Shown here one piece after another: positions 27,335 through 33,522 of a DNA stretch of 64,000 nt. Below the pieces are notes generated by a model that had not been told where the DNA came from, ran no database searches, and saw only the letters and a program-made list of their open reading frames with translations. A program made the translations under genes and the position numbers. The stretch spans positions 1-64,000 of the forward strand of contig DOTB01000019.1 of the NCBI GenBank assembly GCA_003513845.1. Reading direction: 5' to 3'. How positions within the stretch are numbered: the first letter of the stretch is position 1; each line of letters begins with the position of its first letter. Source of the stretch: Candidatus Atribacteria bacterium. GTDB taxonomy: Bacteria > Atribacterota > Phoenicimicrobiia > Phoenicimicrobiales > Phoenicimicrobiaceae.

Positions 27335-27559
27335 TTAAGGCTGAAAGGACAAAACCTCTAATTCGGAATGAGTCTGGCGAGCAGAATTAACAATATTTTC
27401 CAATTTTTTGGCTGTCTTAGAATCAATCCATTCTTCACCGCATTGACTACAAATCATAGCCGGTACTTTTTTTACCACAACTACACCAAAATTTAAATCA
27501 ACACTATAAATGGTATAACCTTGCTTTTTTTCTCCACCACATAATGGACACTTTTCCAC
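27335..27559 (-). CDS. YgiT/MqsA-type zinc-finger antitoxin
   Basis: A 75-residue protein with two CxxC pairs (CPLCGG at the start, CSQCGEEW in the middle), the YgiT-type zinc finger found at the N-terminus of MqsA antitoxins. The usual C-terminal helix-turn-helix is missing; only a short helix (SKTAKKLENIVNSAR) follows. Its partner is the DUF4258 protein encoded just before it, a known pairing. I place the start at GTG 27559 because AGAAGGAGA lies six bases upstream. A longer reading from 27595 would overlap the toxin gene. Confidence 0.82.
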   Translation of the reverse strand: MEKCPLCGGEKKQGYTIYSVDLNFGVVVVKKVPAMICSQCGEEWIDSKTAKKLENIVNSARQTHSELEVLSFQP

Positions 27560-27563
27560 CTTA

Positions 27564-27875
27564 TTATCTCCTTCTCTTCTTAAAATCAGATTCAAATTTA
27601 TCTAAATTAGGCTTATAAGCGGTAATTATATAAGCCTTCTGATTTTGTTCATCTAAACTTACCACAACATGAAATGGCTTTCCTTTTACAACTTTAAATA
27701 TTAGACAACTAGAAAATGGTCTATCCTCTGGATAATCTTCTATTACCTCACCTTTTAAAATTACTTCTAAAACAACATTCTGTGAAATATTACGTTCTGC
27801 CAAACGAACCAAAGTATGTTTTCTCCATTCAAAATTATTTTTCCGAATTGTTTCTCTTAATTTATTTATATTCAC
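27564..27875 (-). CDS. DUF4258-family toxin-like protein
   Basis: A 103-residue basic protein resembling DUF4258: WRKHTLVRLAERNIS near the N-terminus, VLKGEVIEDYPEDRPFSSC and PFHVVVSLDE, then IITAYKPN. DUF4258 proteins are commonly paired with YgiT-type antitoxins and are distant relatives of RelE/MqsR-like RNases. Here the toxin gene precedes the antitoxin gene, the order seen for mqsRA. The start is GTG with GGAAG upstream. Confidence 0.8.
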   Translation of the reverse strand: MNINKLRETIRKNNFEWRKHTLVRLAERNISQNVVLEVILKGEVIEDYPEDRPFSSCLIFKVVKGKPFHVVVSLDEQNQKAYIITAYKPNLDKFESDFKKRRR

Positions 27876-27986
27876 TGTGTCTTCCGTTCATACTTAAAAG
27901 CTTTTTTATTGGTAAATATATTATATCATAAATCTAAAATATAGATAATAAATAATTATCTGAACGTCGTTGTAAGCACATTTATC

Positions 27987-28043
27987 GTGGGACAGGCGTC
28001 TCTCCTGTCTATTCAACTGTAGGGGGTTGATTCATCAAGCCCG
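27987..28043. repeat. composite hairpin repeat (parts F and C)
   Basis: A GACAGGCGTCTCTCCTGTC stem (part F, 27987-28009), then GGGTTGATTCATCAAGCCC (part C, 28019-28043). It is a short version of the F-B-D-C composite found around 29.5-31.4 kb. Confidence 0.8.
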
Positions 28044-28046
28044 TTT

Positions 28047-28114
28047 AAAAAGGGGACAGACTTCCTTTGTCATCACACATTTAATGGTCAACAAAAAGTA
28101 GCCTGTCCCCTTTT
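28047..28114. repeat. long hairpin repeat E, copy 3
   Basis: AAAAAGGGGACAG and CTGTCCCCTTTT ends, interior as in copy 2 with GGTCAAC for GCCTAAC. It directly follows the hepT stop codon. Confidence 0.88.
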
Positions 28115-28118
28115 TGCT

Positions 28119-28523
28119 TTATAGTTTCAAAATTATTTCCGAAAAATCTACTAAATCTTGCAAATGATTCTCTATTATCGCTTGAATTATTTTAAGATTT
28201 AATTTCTGGTAATTATGTATTGCAATATTTCTAAAACCAACCATTGCCTTTAGCCTCTCTGACATTTCTGGACCAATAATCTTATTATTGTGCAAAATTT
28301 CAAATGTTTCTCTACTTGTCTGGGGAATTCCTAAATTTCTCTCTGCTATCAAATGCATACCCAGATCGATTACTGCTTCACATGCCCTTTGAATATTTAA
28401 AATGATAGAATCTTGCTTTGTATAATTTTCTAAATTCTTAGGATTATTTTCATATTCTTCATTTACCCTGTTAACACACTTTCTTATAATTTCTGTTTTA
28501 TTCAAAACTATATCATCAATCAT
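28119..28523 (-). CDS. hepT: HepT-like HEPN RNase toxin
   Basis: A 134-residue all-helical HEPN protein of the DUF86/HepT type with the RNase motif RxxxxHxY (R98, H103, Y105 in RNIAIHNYQ). In characterised HEPN-MNT pairs the toxin cleaves RNA and is silenced when its partner attaches AMP groups to that tyrosine. The gene overlaps the mntA stop by four bases (ATGA), so the two are translationally coupled. Confidence 0.9.
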   Translation of the reverse strand: MIDDIVLNKTEIIRKCVNRVNEEYENNPKNLENYTKQDSIILNIQRACEAVIDLGMHLIAERNLGIPQTSRETFEILHNNKIIGPEMSERLKAMVGFRNIAIHNYQKLNLKIIQAIIENHLQDLVDFSEIILKL

Positions 28524-28930
28524 ATTTTAACACCTCTTAAATTCCTCGATTTGATCTTATTAATTATTTCCATCCTTTCTTCATTCAAAAAGGCATATTC
28601 TCTCATTGCTCTCATCTGAAAATACATCTTTTGCAGATTATCTGAATTATAGATAAGCTTTCCAGTCTTTATAATCTGAATCTGGAAAACGGTAGAAGCT
28701 TTTTTTAGGTCTACCAAATCAACTTCTCTTTTTAGAACATCAGCCAATTTTTGGGAAAGGATAAATAATTTGTATTCATCTATTTGTCTGTCAGCTAAAA
28801 TAGCAATATCTATATCACTATCTTTTCTCACTTTATCTTTTGAAATGGAACCAAAAATATATATTAAAGAAGGAGCCAGGGTATCTGATAAAATATTTTT
28901 TATAATCTCAATCTTTCTATTATCAATCAT
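28520..28930 (-). CDS. mntA: MntA-like nucleotidyltransferase antitoxin
   Basis: A ~136-residue minimal nucleotidyltransferase. The active site GSx10DxD is present (G27, S28, D39, D41 from the chosen start), the spacing reported for MNT antitoxins that AMPylate HepT. ATG 28930, preceded by GGTGAT, is preferred; a longer reading from 28975 adds 15 hydrophobic residues with no match to the family. It forms the third of three adjacent toxin-antitoxin pairs. Confidence 0.88.
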   Translation of the reverse strand: MIDNRKIEIIKNILSDTLAPSLIYIFGSISKDKVRKDSDIDIAILADRQIDEYKLFILSQKLADVLKREVDLVDLKKASTVFQIQIIKTGKLIYNSDNLQKMYFQMRAMREYAFLNEERMEIINKIKSRNLRGVKI

Positions 28931-29093
28931 AAATATCACCAATCCTAAGAACTGTAAAATCTTCTTTCTATTCAATTATAACACAGGTAAATCTGATTTT
29001 TGCTTTTTTGCCAATTTTTTCTTTATCTTTAATTTATAAGCACACACTAAAATAAAAAAAGAAAATCAAAAATTAAGTTGAATCACCGATAAT

Positions 29094-29208
29094 GTAGGGG
29101 CACGATGCATCGTGCCCACCCACATAATTGCTAAATGACATTGCGAGCTCTGATTTATTAGGGCACAGCAATCTCAACTGTAGAGGCTAGATTCATTAAG
29201 CCCGCAGG
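29094..29208. repeat. composite hairpin repeat (parts B-D-C)
   Basis: GGGGCACGATGCATCGTGCC stem (B), then TTGCGAGCTCTGATTTATTA with its complementary half (D), then GGCTAGATTCATTAAGCCC (C). Same order as the copies at 29527, 30814 and 31294. Confidence 0.85.
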
Positions 29209-29245
29209 TTAGCGGGACGGATAAATCCGCCCTCTACTTAAAATG

Positions 29246-29311
29246 GGACAGACTTACTTTGTCTTCACACATTTAATGCCTAACAAAAAAGTAGCCTGTC
29301 CCCTTTTTTAC
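29246..29311. repeat. long hairpin repeat E, copy 4
   Basis: Degenerate left end ATGGGACAGAC, right end CTGTCCCCTTTTTT; interior almost the same as copy 2. It lies beyond the mntA promoter side and so closes the toxin-antitoxin block. Confidence 0.85.
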
Positions 29312-29422
29312 AAAAAAACCATCTAAAATCACAAAAAATATTCAAAATAATTAAAAAATTTTTTTAATAGCTTACGATTAGGATTGAAAATAAAGGCTTA
29401 CAATAATTTTTTTTATCGACTG

Positions 29423-29465
29423 AAATTAGACTAAAATTTTAACAAAATTAGACTGAAATTAGACT
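29423..29465. repeat. iteron-like direct repeats
   Basis: Three exact AAATTAGACT repeats at 29423, 29445 and 29456, spaced 22 and 11 bp, that is whole helical turns, in very AT-rich DNA 400 bp upstream of a replication-initiator-like gene. The arrangement suits a protein-binding array or origin, but no function is shown. Confidence 0.55.
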
Positions 29466-29526
29466 ACAAATCAGGGTCTTTTATGTTCTAATAAAAAGGG
29501 TTAGCCAAAATAGTCGTTAGTCGTTA

Positions 29527-29662
29527 GTAGGGCAGGCTCACCTGTCTAGGTAACTGTAGGGCTACGATGTATCTGCCCACATAATTGCTCAATGTCATTG
29601 CGAGCGACTATAGGGAGCGTGGCAATTTCAAATGTAGGGGTTCGATTCATCGAACCCGTTTC
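29527..29662. repeat. composite hairpin repeat (parts F-B-D-C)
   Basis: F (GGGCAGGCTCACCTGTC, 29528-29548), B (29556-29580), D (TTGCGAGCGACTATAGGGAG, from 29592) and C (GGGTTCGATTCATCGAACCC, 29637-29657) in fixed order. Confidence 0.85.
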
Positions 29663-29865
29663 GGGGCAGATAAATTAGACCCCTACTTTAAATGTCATTG
29701 CGAGCCCTGATTTATCAGGGCGTGGCAATCTCATAAGTGTAGGGACACAATGCATCGTGCCCAGGAAAAACAAATGACGATAAAGCAGGGAGGGCACAAT
29801 TCATTGTGCCCCTACAATAATCTCATCTCAAGCTAACCAAAACTTCTAACAGAAAGGGAAGATAT

Positions 29866-30774
29866 ATGGAAAAAGAAAGACTAAATCACGCTCATAAATT
29901 AAGCCAAAAAGGAAGAGATGGTTACCTTATCGTCCCCAACTACTTCTTAAAAAGATGGGTGAAGGTATTAGGGATAGGGCCTGCTCTCCTCTATCTGGAA
30001 CTACTTACCTATTGTCATAAAGAAAAAGACCTCATCTGGCCTACCTTGTCTACCTTAAGTAATAATTTAGGCATATCCAAAAATAGTCTCATCAGTTATC
30101 AAAAGATTCTTCTTAAATATAGACTGATTAAAAAGATAGAAAGAAGAAAATCTGCTAAGGGGAATTACCTTTCTAATCTCTACAAGATTACTCCCCTGGA
30201 AGGTGCAAAATTTGCATCTGGGGTAGTGCAAAATTTGGGTAGAAGTAGTTCAAATATTGCACCAGGGGTAGTGCAAAATTTGCACCCTAACAATAACCAT
30301 ATAGAACATTATCCATACAACAACCAGCAAGCTGCTGTTGCTGATTTTAAAAAAAGAAAAGGAGAAGAAAAGATGAAAACCCTAAGAGAACAACTACAGG
30401 ATTTAGATTTTAAAGAAAGCTTTATCGAGAAATTACTGAAAGATTTTGACCTTAAGAAGATTGAGGAGAAATTAGATCTGTTATTGGTAAGGAGGAATAT
30501 CCAGAACCCTACCGGCTGGCTCTATGCTGCCTTAAAGAATGATTATCAGGACCCCCAATCCTCTCTGTCATTCCCGCCATCCCCTTTGTCATTCCCACCA
30601 TCCCCTTTGTCATTCCCGCGAAAGCGGGAATCCATTAAATCTCCCCACCAGGAGTCTATAGATCTCAGAGAAAATCCCCCCGAACCAGCCTCTCTCCAGG
30701 AAGCCCTAAAGGCCATCAGGCTCATCCGGAAGAATCTCTCTTCCCTATCCCCGGGAGGGAGAGGACCAGGGTGA
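29866..30774 (+). CDS. phage/plasmid-type replication initiator with winged-helix N-terminus and in-gene iterons
   Basis: A 302-residue protein. Residues ~15-110 look like a winged helix-turn-helix initiator domain (IWPTLSTLSNNLGISKNSL). Residues ~113-143 are a linker encoded by iteron-like DNA (30204-30284) that gives the repeated peptide GVVQNL. Residues ~170-235 form a helical domain ending RNIQNPTGWLYAALKND, like the NPxGWL segment of phage replication proteins. The last ~65 residues are encoded by dispersed repeats (three SFPPSPL units, the widespread SFPRKRES repeat, then a GC-rich repeat), so the C-terminus has been extended or replaced. An internal in-frame ATG at 30373 has AAAGGAG upstream and could give a shorter product. 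Confidence 0.65.
   Translation: MEKERLNHAHKLSQKGRDGYLIVPNYFLKRWVKVLGIGPALLYLELLTYCHKEKDLIWPTLSTLSNNLGISKNSLISYQKILLKYRLIKKIERRKSAKGNYLSNLYKITPLEGAKFASGVVQNLGRSSSNIAPGVVQNLHPNNNHIEHYPYNNQQAAVADFKKRKGEEKMKTLREQLQDLDFKESFIEKLLKDFDLKKIEEKLDLLLVRRNIQNPTGWLYAALKNDYQDPQSSLSFPPSPLSFPPSPLSFPRKRESIKSPHQESIDLRENPPEPASLQEALKAIRLIRKNLSSLSPGGRGPG
30204..30284. repeat. iteron array inside the initiator gene, candidate origin
   Basis: Palindromic TGCAAAATTTGCA at 30204-30216 and 30272-30284, TGCAAAATTTG at 30227-30237 and a degenerate inverted unit at 30249-30261. Spacing is about 22-23 bp, two helical turns. GGGGTAGTGCAAAATTTG occurs twice, 45 bp apart. The position between N- and C-terminal domains is that of the iterons in the lambda O gene. 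Confidence 0.65.
30552..30635. repeat. dispersed repeats inside the initiator 3' end
   Basis: Three 18-bp tandem units beginning TCATTCCCGCCATCCCCT and then TCATTCCCGCGAAAGCGGGA, the inverted repeat that encodes SFPRKRES in many bacterial genomes. Higher G+C than its surroundings. Confidence 0.8.
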
Positions 30775-30783
30775 GGATAGAAG

Positions 30784-30958
30784 GTAGGAGTTTGATTCAT
30801 CGAACCCGGTAATCGTAGAACAGGCGTCTCGCCTGTCTGGGTAAATGTAGGGACACGATGTATCGTGCCCCCATAACAGCAATAGTGTCATTGCGAGCCC
30901 TGATTTATCAGGGCGTGGCAATCTCAACTGTAGGGGCTTGATTCATCAAGCCCCCCAG
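30784..30958. repeat. composite hairpin repeat (parts C-F-B-D-C)
   Basis: C (30784-30808), F (ACAGGCGTCTCGCCTGT, 30814-30838), B (30846-30872), D (TTGCGAGCCCTGATTTATCA with complementary half, 30886-30925), C (30929-30955). It directly precedes the ribosome site AGAAAGGAGAAGATTA of the region-2 sigma gene. Confidence 0.88.
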
Positions 30959-30973
30959 AAAGGAGAAGATTAG

Positions 30974-31297
30974 ATGTCTGAACTAAAAGAACTAATTTTA
31001 CAGGCCAAACAAAAAGACTTAAAGGCAATGGAGGAATTATTCCTAAAATTTAGACCCTTACTAAAATCCCAAGCCAAAAGGTATACCAGGGCGGGATTAG
31101 AATATGAGGAGGTCTTCCAGCAGGCCTCCTTACTCTTTATCCTGGCGGTCTATGACTATCAGGTAAAGGAAGATATCCCCTTTGCGGGTTATATTAAAAA
31201 GAGAATCAATTGGGGGCTGTGGATGTACTATCGGAAATATCTTAAACAAAGAATAGAGATCTCCTCTGGCCTAAAACCAGAAGAACTTCCCCAGTAG
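30974..31297 (+). CDS. sigma-70 region-2-only protein (5' half of a split sigma factor)
   Basis: A 107-residue protein matching sigma region 2, which binds RNA polymerase and the -10 element: KDLKAMEELFLKFRPLLKS, YEEVFQQASLLFILAVYDY and IPFAGYIKKRINWGLWMYYR. No region 4 follows in this frame; a separate region-4 gene starts at 31448. The stop codon TAG at 31295 is formed by the first bases of the composite repeat. AAAGGAG lies eight bases before the ATG. It may work with the region-4 protein as a two-part sigma factor, or both may be remnants of one broken gene. Confidence 0.75.
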   Translation: MSELKELILQAKQKDLKAMEELFLKFRPLLKSQAKRYTRAGLEYEEVFQQASLLFILAVYDYQVKEDIPFAGYIKKRINWGLWMYYRKYLKQRIEISSGLKPEELPQ

Positions 31298-31432
31298 GAC
31301 AAGCATCTTGCCTGTCCAGGCAAATGTAGGGGTACGATGTATCGTGCCCCCATAATGGCAATAATGTCATTGCAAGCGACTATAGAGAGCGTGGCAATCT
31401 CAACCGTAGGGGCTTGATAAATCAAACCCTTA
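31294..31432. repeat. composite hairpin repeat (parts F-B-D-C) splitting a sigma gene
   Basis: F (GGACAAGCATCTTGCCTGTCC), B (31325-31350), D (from 31365) and C (31405-31430) in the same order as at 30814. It ends just before AGAAAGGAGAAGATTA, the same ribosome-site sequence found before 30974. Confidence 0.88.
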
Positions 31433-31447
31433 GAAAGGAGAAGATTA

Positions 31448-31648
31448 TTGGATAGATTAGAATATATCTTGATAAAAATAGATCTGAAAGAAGCTTATAA
31501 ACGACTAACCGAAAGAGAAAAGAAAATTATCACTCTTTATTATCTGGAAGGATACAAAGATGAAGAGATAGCCAGATTATATGGAATCAATCGTCAAAAT
31601 GTAAATCGTCAACGTAAACGAGGAATATCAAAATTAAAAATATTTTAA
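31448..31648 (+). CDS. sigma-70 region-4-only protein (3' half of a split sigma factor)
   Basis: A 66-residue protein that is almost entirely sigma region 4.2: LTEREKKIITLYYLEGYKDE, then the helix-turn-helix EIARLYGINRQNVNRQRKRG. It would contact a -35 element. The start is TTG, with AAAGGAG seven bases upstream. The preceding ~150 bases are a composite repeat that separates it from the region-2 gene. It is followed by a T-rich stretch. Confidence 0.75.
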   Translation: MDRLEYILIKIDLKEAYKRLTEREKKIITLYYLEGYKDEEIARLYGINRQNVNRQRKRGISKLKIF

Positions 31649-31790
31649 TTTTTTTAAAATAACTGTAGCGAAATCACCCCTTTTTTGCATCTATATAAAT
31701 AGAGGGAGTTTTTAGTCAAGCTAAAAACAGTAACCAGTAATGAGTAATAAGTAAAAGCCATGCCTCGCAATGACATTTTGAGATCGATAT

Positions 31791-31833
31791 ATTGAATTAA
31801 AGGAGGGAATATATGGACCCAAAAACAATATAG
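31791..31833 (+). pseudogene. relic copy of the holin-like gene start
   Basis: TTGAATTAAAGGAGGGAATA, then ATGGACCCAAAAACA and a stop after six codons (MDPKTI). It repeats the ribosome site and first codons of the gene at 33501, whose product begins MDPKTL. It is probably a leftover from a duplication or deletion. Confidence 0.65.
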
Positions 31834-31910
31834 ATCTAAATAATAAATATTTTTTTCTTAACTAATTAACCAATTCCCATTTTAACAAAAAAGGAAAGTA
31901 AATCATCCCC

Positions 31911-31938
31911 TTGACAATAAATGCAATTGTGATATTAT
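31911..31938 (+). promoter_or_regulatory. sigma-70-type promoter of mazEF
   Basis: TTGACA (31911-31916), 16-base spacer, TATTAT (31933-31938), 38 bases before the antitoxin ATG. It is the closest match to consensus I noticed in the window. Confidence 0.65.
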
Positions 31939-31976
31939 GTAATAAATGGATGTATTAATTAGATGGAGGGATAAGT

Positions 31977-32204
31977 ATGGCTACTAAAGAGAAGGTAACT
32001 ATTTCTTTACCAAAAGAAGTAGTTGATGCTTTAAGAGAAGAAATACCCAATAGAAATAGAAGCAAATTTATTGCTGAAACAATAAAAAAACAACTCCGAA
32101 AGCTAAAAGAACAAGCCCTAATAAAAGCATATAAAGAGGCCTACACGGAAATAGAAAAAGAAAATCAAAAATTTAATGGAGTCACAGGTGATGGCATATC
32201 CTAA
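31977..32204 (+). CDS. mazE: MazE-like ribbon-helix-helix antitoxin
   Basis: A 75-residue protein: KVTISLPKEVVDALREEIP is a ribbon-helix-helix strand and helix, RNRSKFIAETIKKQLRKL continues it, and the acidic C-terminal tail should neutralise MazF. GGAGGG is placed six bases before the ATG. It overlaps mazF and probably represses the promoter at 31911. Confidence 0.85.
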   Translation: MATKEKVTISLPKEVVDALREEIPNRNRSKFIAETIKKQLRKLKEQALIKAYKEAYTEIEKENQKFNGVTGDGIS

Positions 32205-32535
32205 AAAAGGAGAAATATATCTAGTTAATTTTGACCCCACTATTGGACACGAAGTAAAGAAGAAAAGACCCGCTGTAATTATATCTAATAATATTCACAA
32301 TCAGTTTTCACCCTTAGTTACAGTTGCTCCCTTATCTTCTAATATAAATAAAGTATACCCATTCGAAGTTTATATTCCTAAGGGATCAGCGGGTTTAAAC
32401 GAAAATTCCAAAATAATGATTATACAACTTAGAAGCATAGATAAGAAAAGACTATTAAATAAAATAGGAAATATTGAAAGCAAAGAAATTTTAAACAAAA
32501 TAAACAAAATGATCAGTGAACATTTTGATCTATAA
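32191..32535 (+). CDS. mazF: MazF/PemK-family endoribonuclease toxin
   Basis: A 114-residue MazF toxin: KKGEIYLVNFDPTIGHEVKK, KRPAVIISNN, VTVAPLSSN and SKIMIIQLRSIDKKRL are the standard blocks, including the catalytic-region Arg and Ser/Thr. It cleaves mRNA at short sequence motifs. I chose ATG 32191, nine bases after GGAG; ATG 32176 would add five residues. It overlaps mazE by 14 bases. Confidence 0.92.
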   Translation: MAYPKKGEIYLVNFDPTIGHEVKKKRPAVIISNNIHNQFSPLVTVAPLSSNINKVYPFEVYIPKGSAGLNENSKIMIIQLRSIDKKRLLNKIGNIESKEILNKINKMISEHFDL

Positions 32536-32615
32536 TTAGTTAAATGGGAATCTCCGCACTTTTCCCCCTCTTCCCTTTTTCTCCTCTCTTCTAATTCATC
32601 TAAAGACTTAACTAA

Positions 32616-33020
32616 TTATATATAAACCAATATCGCAATAACTCCAAAAACCGCTTCTATACCCATCAGCACCAGTACCAGATTACTCTCACTAATCCCG
32701 CCACACACCTTCATTACTAATTGTGCCAATCCCACAGGTCCCCCCTCTGGGCAATATAATTTCCCATCTCTATAAACCCCAAAACTATAGGGAAACCGAT
32801 TTTTCGCCTTAATTAAAAAATCCACCACATAAGGTATAATAATAATAGCTCCAGCTGTTTCATAATTACCAACAATCACTGCACTGGCAATAACTGCTCC
32901 AATAATTAAAATCCCTACATCCCCTATTAATATCTTAGCCTGATACCAATTATAATATAAAGCTGCCACCAATGCTCCCAAAATTGTCATTAAAATTATT
33001 AAAGAAGCAGTCTGCCCCAT
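32616..33020 (-). pseudogene. C-terminal fragment of an archaeal/eukaryotic-type GlcNAc-1-phosphate transferase
   Basis: 134 residues matching only the C-terminal third of a GPT-type (archaeal-like) family-4 glycosyltransferase: LYYNWYQAKILIGDVGILII with the GDVG metal-site motif, then EGGPVGLAQLVMKVCGG and two closing membrane helices. The N-terminal catalytic helices and the expected NGLNG-like motif are absent and nothing upstream restores them. It is therefore a truncated, probably dead gene, unrelated in type to the bacterial WecA at 11888. The frame itself is still open from an ATG. Confidence 0.7.
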
Positions 33021-33034
33021 TTAAATAACTATTA

Positions 33035-33080
33035 GGTCATATGACCCCAGGTCTATGCTAATATAATAACATATAGACCA
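33035..33080. promoter_or_regulatory. palindromic operator-like sites between divergent genes
   Basis: A perfect 12-bp palindrome GGTCATATGACC (33035-33046), then an inverted repeat GGTCTATG ... CATATAGACC (33051-33080) that encloses TATAAT (33062-33067). The TATGACC half recurs at the next start codon (33093-33100). The layout suits autoregulation of the gene at 33097. No regulator is identified. Confidence 0.5.
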
Positions 33081-33096
33081 AGGAGGTATTAGTTAT

Positions 33097-33522
33097 ATGA
33101 CCAATAGCATTATTAATAATTTAGTTAAGTCACCAGAGGGCTGCTTTAAACAAAATGTCATAGATGGATATGGACTATCAAAAGTTGAAGCCGATGTCCT
33201 CTGGGACTACGTGAATAATTTTGTAAAAGAACATTATCTTGCCTGTAGATTTGACAAACAGATTATATTCTATGCTGTTTCAACAGATGAACCAGCGGGA
33301 AAGCCGATTAAAGACTGTAGACTTATTCCCGTAAAGCTTACTCTCTATCGTCATACAGACCGGAAAATCAAGGCGAAGCTAGGAAAGGCTTGCTTGTCTA
33401 TAATGTCATTGCGAGCTACTAGAGGGAGCGTGGCAATCTCATTTTATGCAATCCCTACATATTGGCCCATTAGTAAATTGATGAATTGGAGGATTAATAT
33501 ATGGACCCAAAAACATTATTAG
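33097..33522 (+). CDS. unknown protein, possibly a DUF1670-like N-terminal fragment with a repeat-derived tail
   Basis: 141 residues. The first ~95 (VEADVLWDYVNNFVKEHY, FYAVSTDEPAGKPIKDCR, LIPVKLTLYRH) remind me of DUF1670 proteins, which occur near transposons, but I am not certain. Those are about twice this length. From residue ~102 the frame runs through a D-type hairpin repeat (33402-33440) giving SLRATRGSVAIS, so the real C-terminus has been lost. AAGGAGGT precedes the ATG. It overlaps the next gene by 22 bases. Confidence 0.5.
   Translation: MTNSIINNLVKSPEGCFKQNVIDGYGLSKVEADVLWDYVNNFVKEHYLACRFDKQIIFYAVSTDEPAGKPIKDCRLIPVKLTLYRHTDRKIKAKLGKACLSIMSLRATRGSVAISFYAIPTYWPISKLMNWRINIWTQKHY
33402..33440. 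repeat. hairpin repeat (part D) inside a coding region
   Basis: TTGCGAGCTACTAGAGGGAG and its complementary half, the same unit as in the composites at 29592 and 31365. It replaces the 3' end of the gene at 33097. Confidence 0.8.

Larger units (their letters stand above)
28931..29865. other. long gene-free, repeat-rich stretch upstream of the replication-like gene
   Basis: No gene is supported. In order: family B hairpin (29094-29118), D (29135-29175), C (29178-29208), hairpin E copy 4 (29246-29311), a very AT-rich segment (29313-29420), three iteron-like direct repeats (29423-29465), an F-B-D-C composite (29527-29662), and further D and B copies (29693-29762, 29788-29815). Confidence 0.7.
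31649..31976. other. spacer with a truncated holin-like gene start and the mazEF promoter
   Basis: No full gene. A half D repeat (31756-31780), a duplicated start of the holin-like gene (31791-31833), then an AT-rich region with the promoter at 31911-31938. Confidence 0.6.

Noticed and set aside
27109-27390. 93-codon plus-strand frame between toxin-antitoxin operons
   Set aside because: It runs through a REP-like palindrome and hairpin E and overlaps the antitoxin gene; no ribosome site.
30546-30927. Minus-strand frames opposite the initiator tail (PHPGPLPPGD, FRGNDKG)
   Set aside because: These are the antisense reading of widespread dispersed repeats, not genes.
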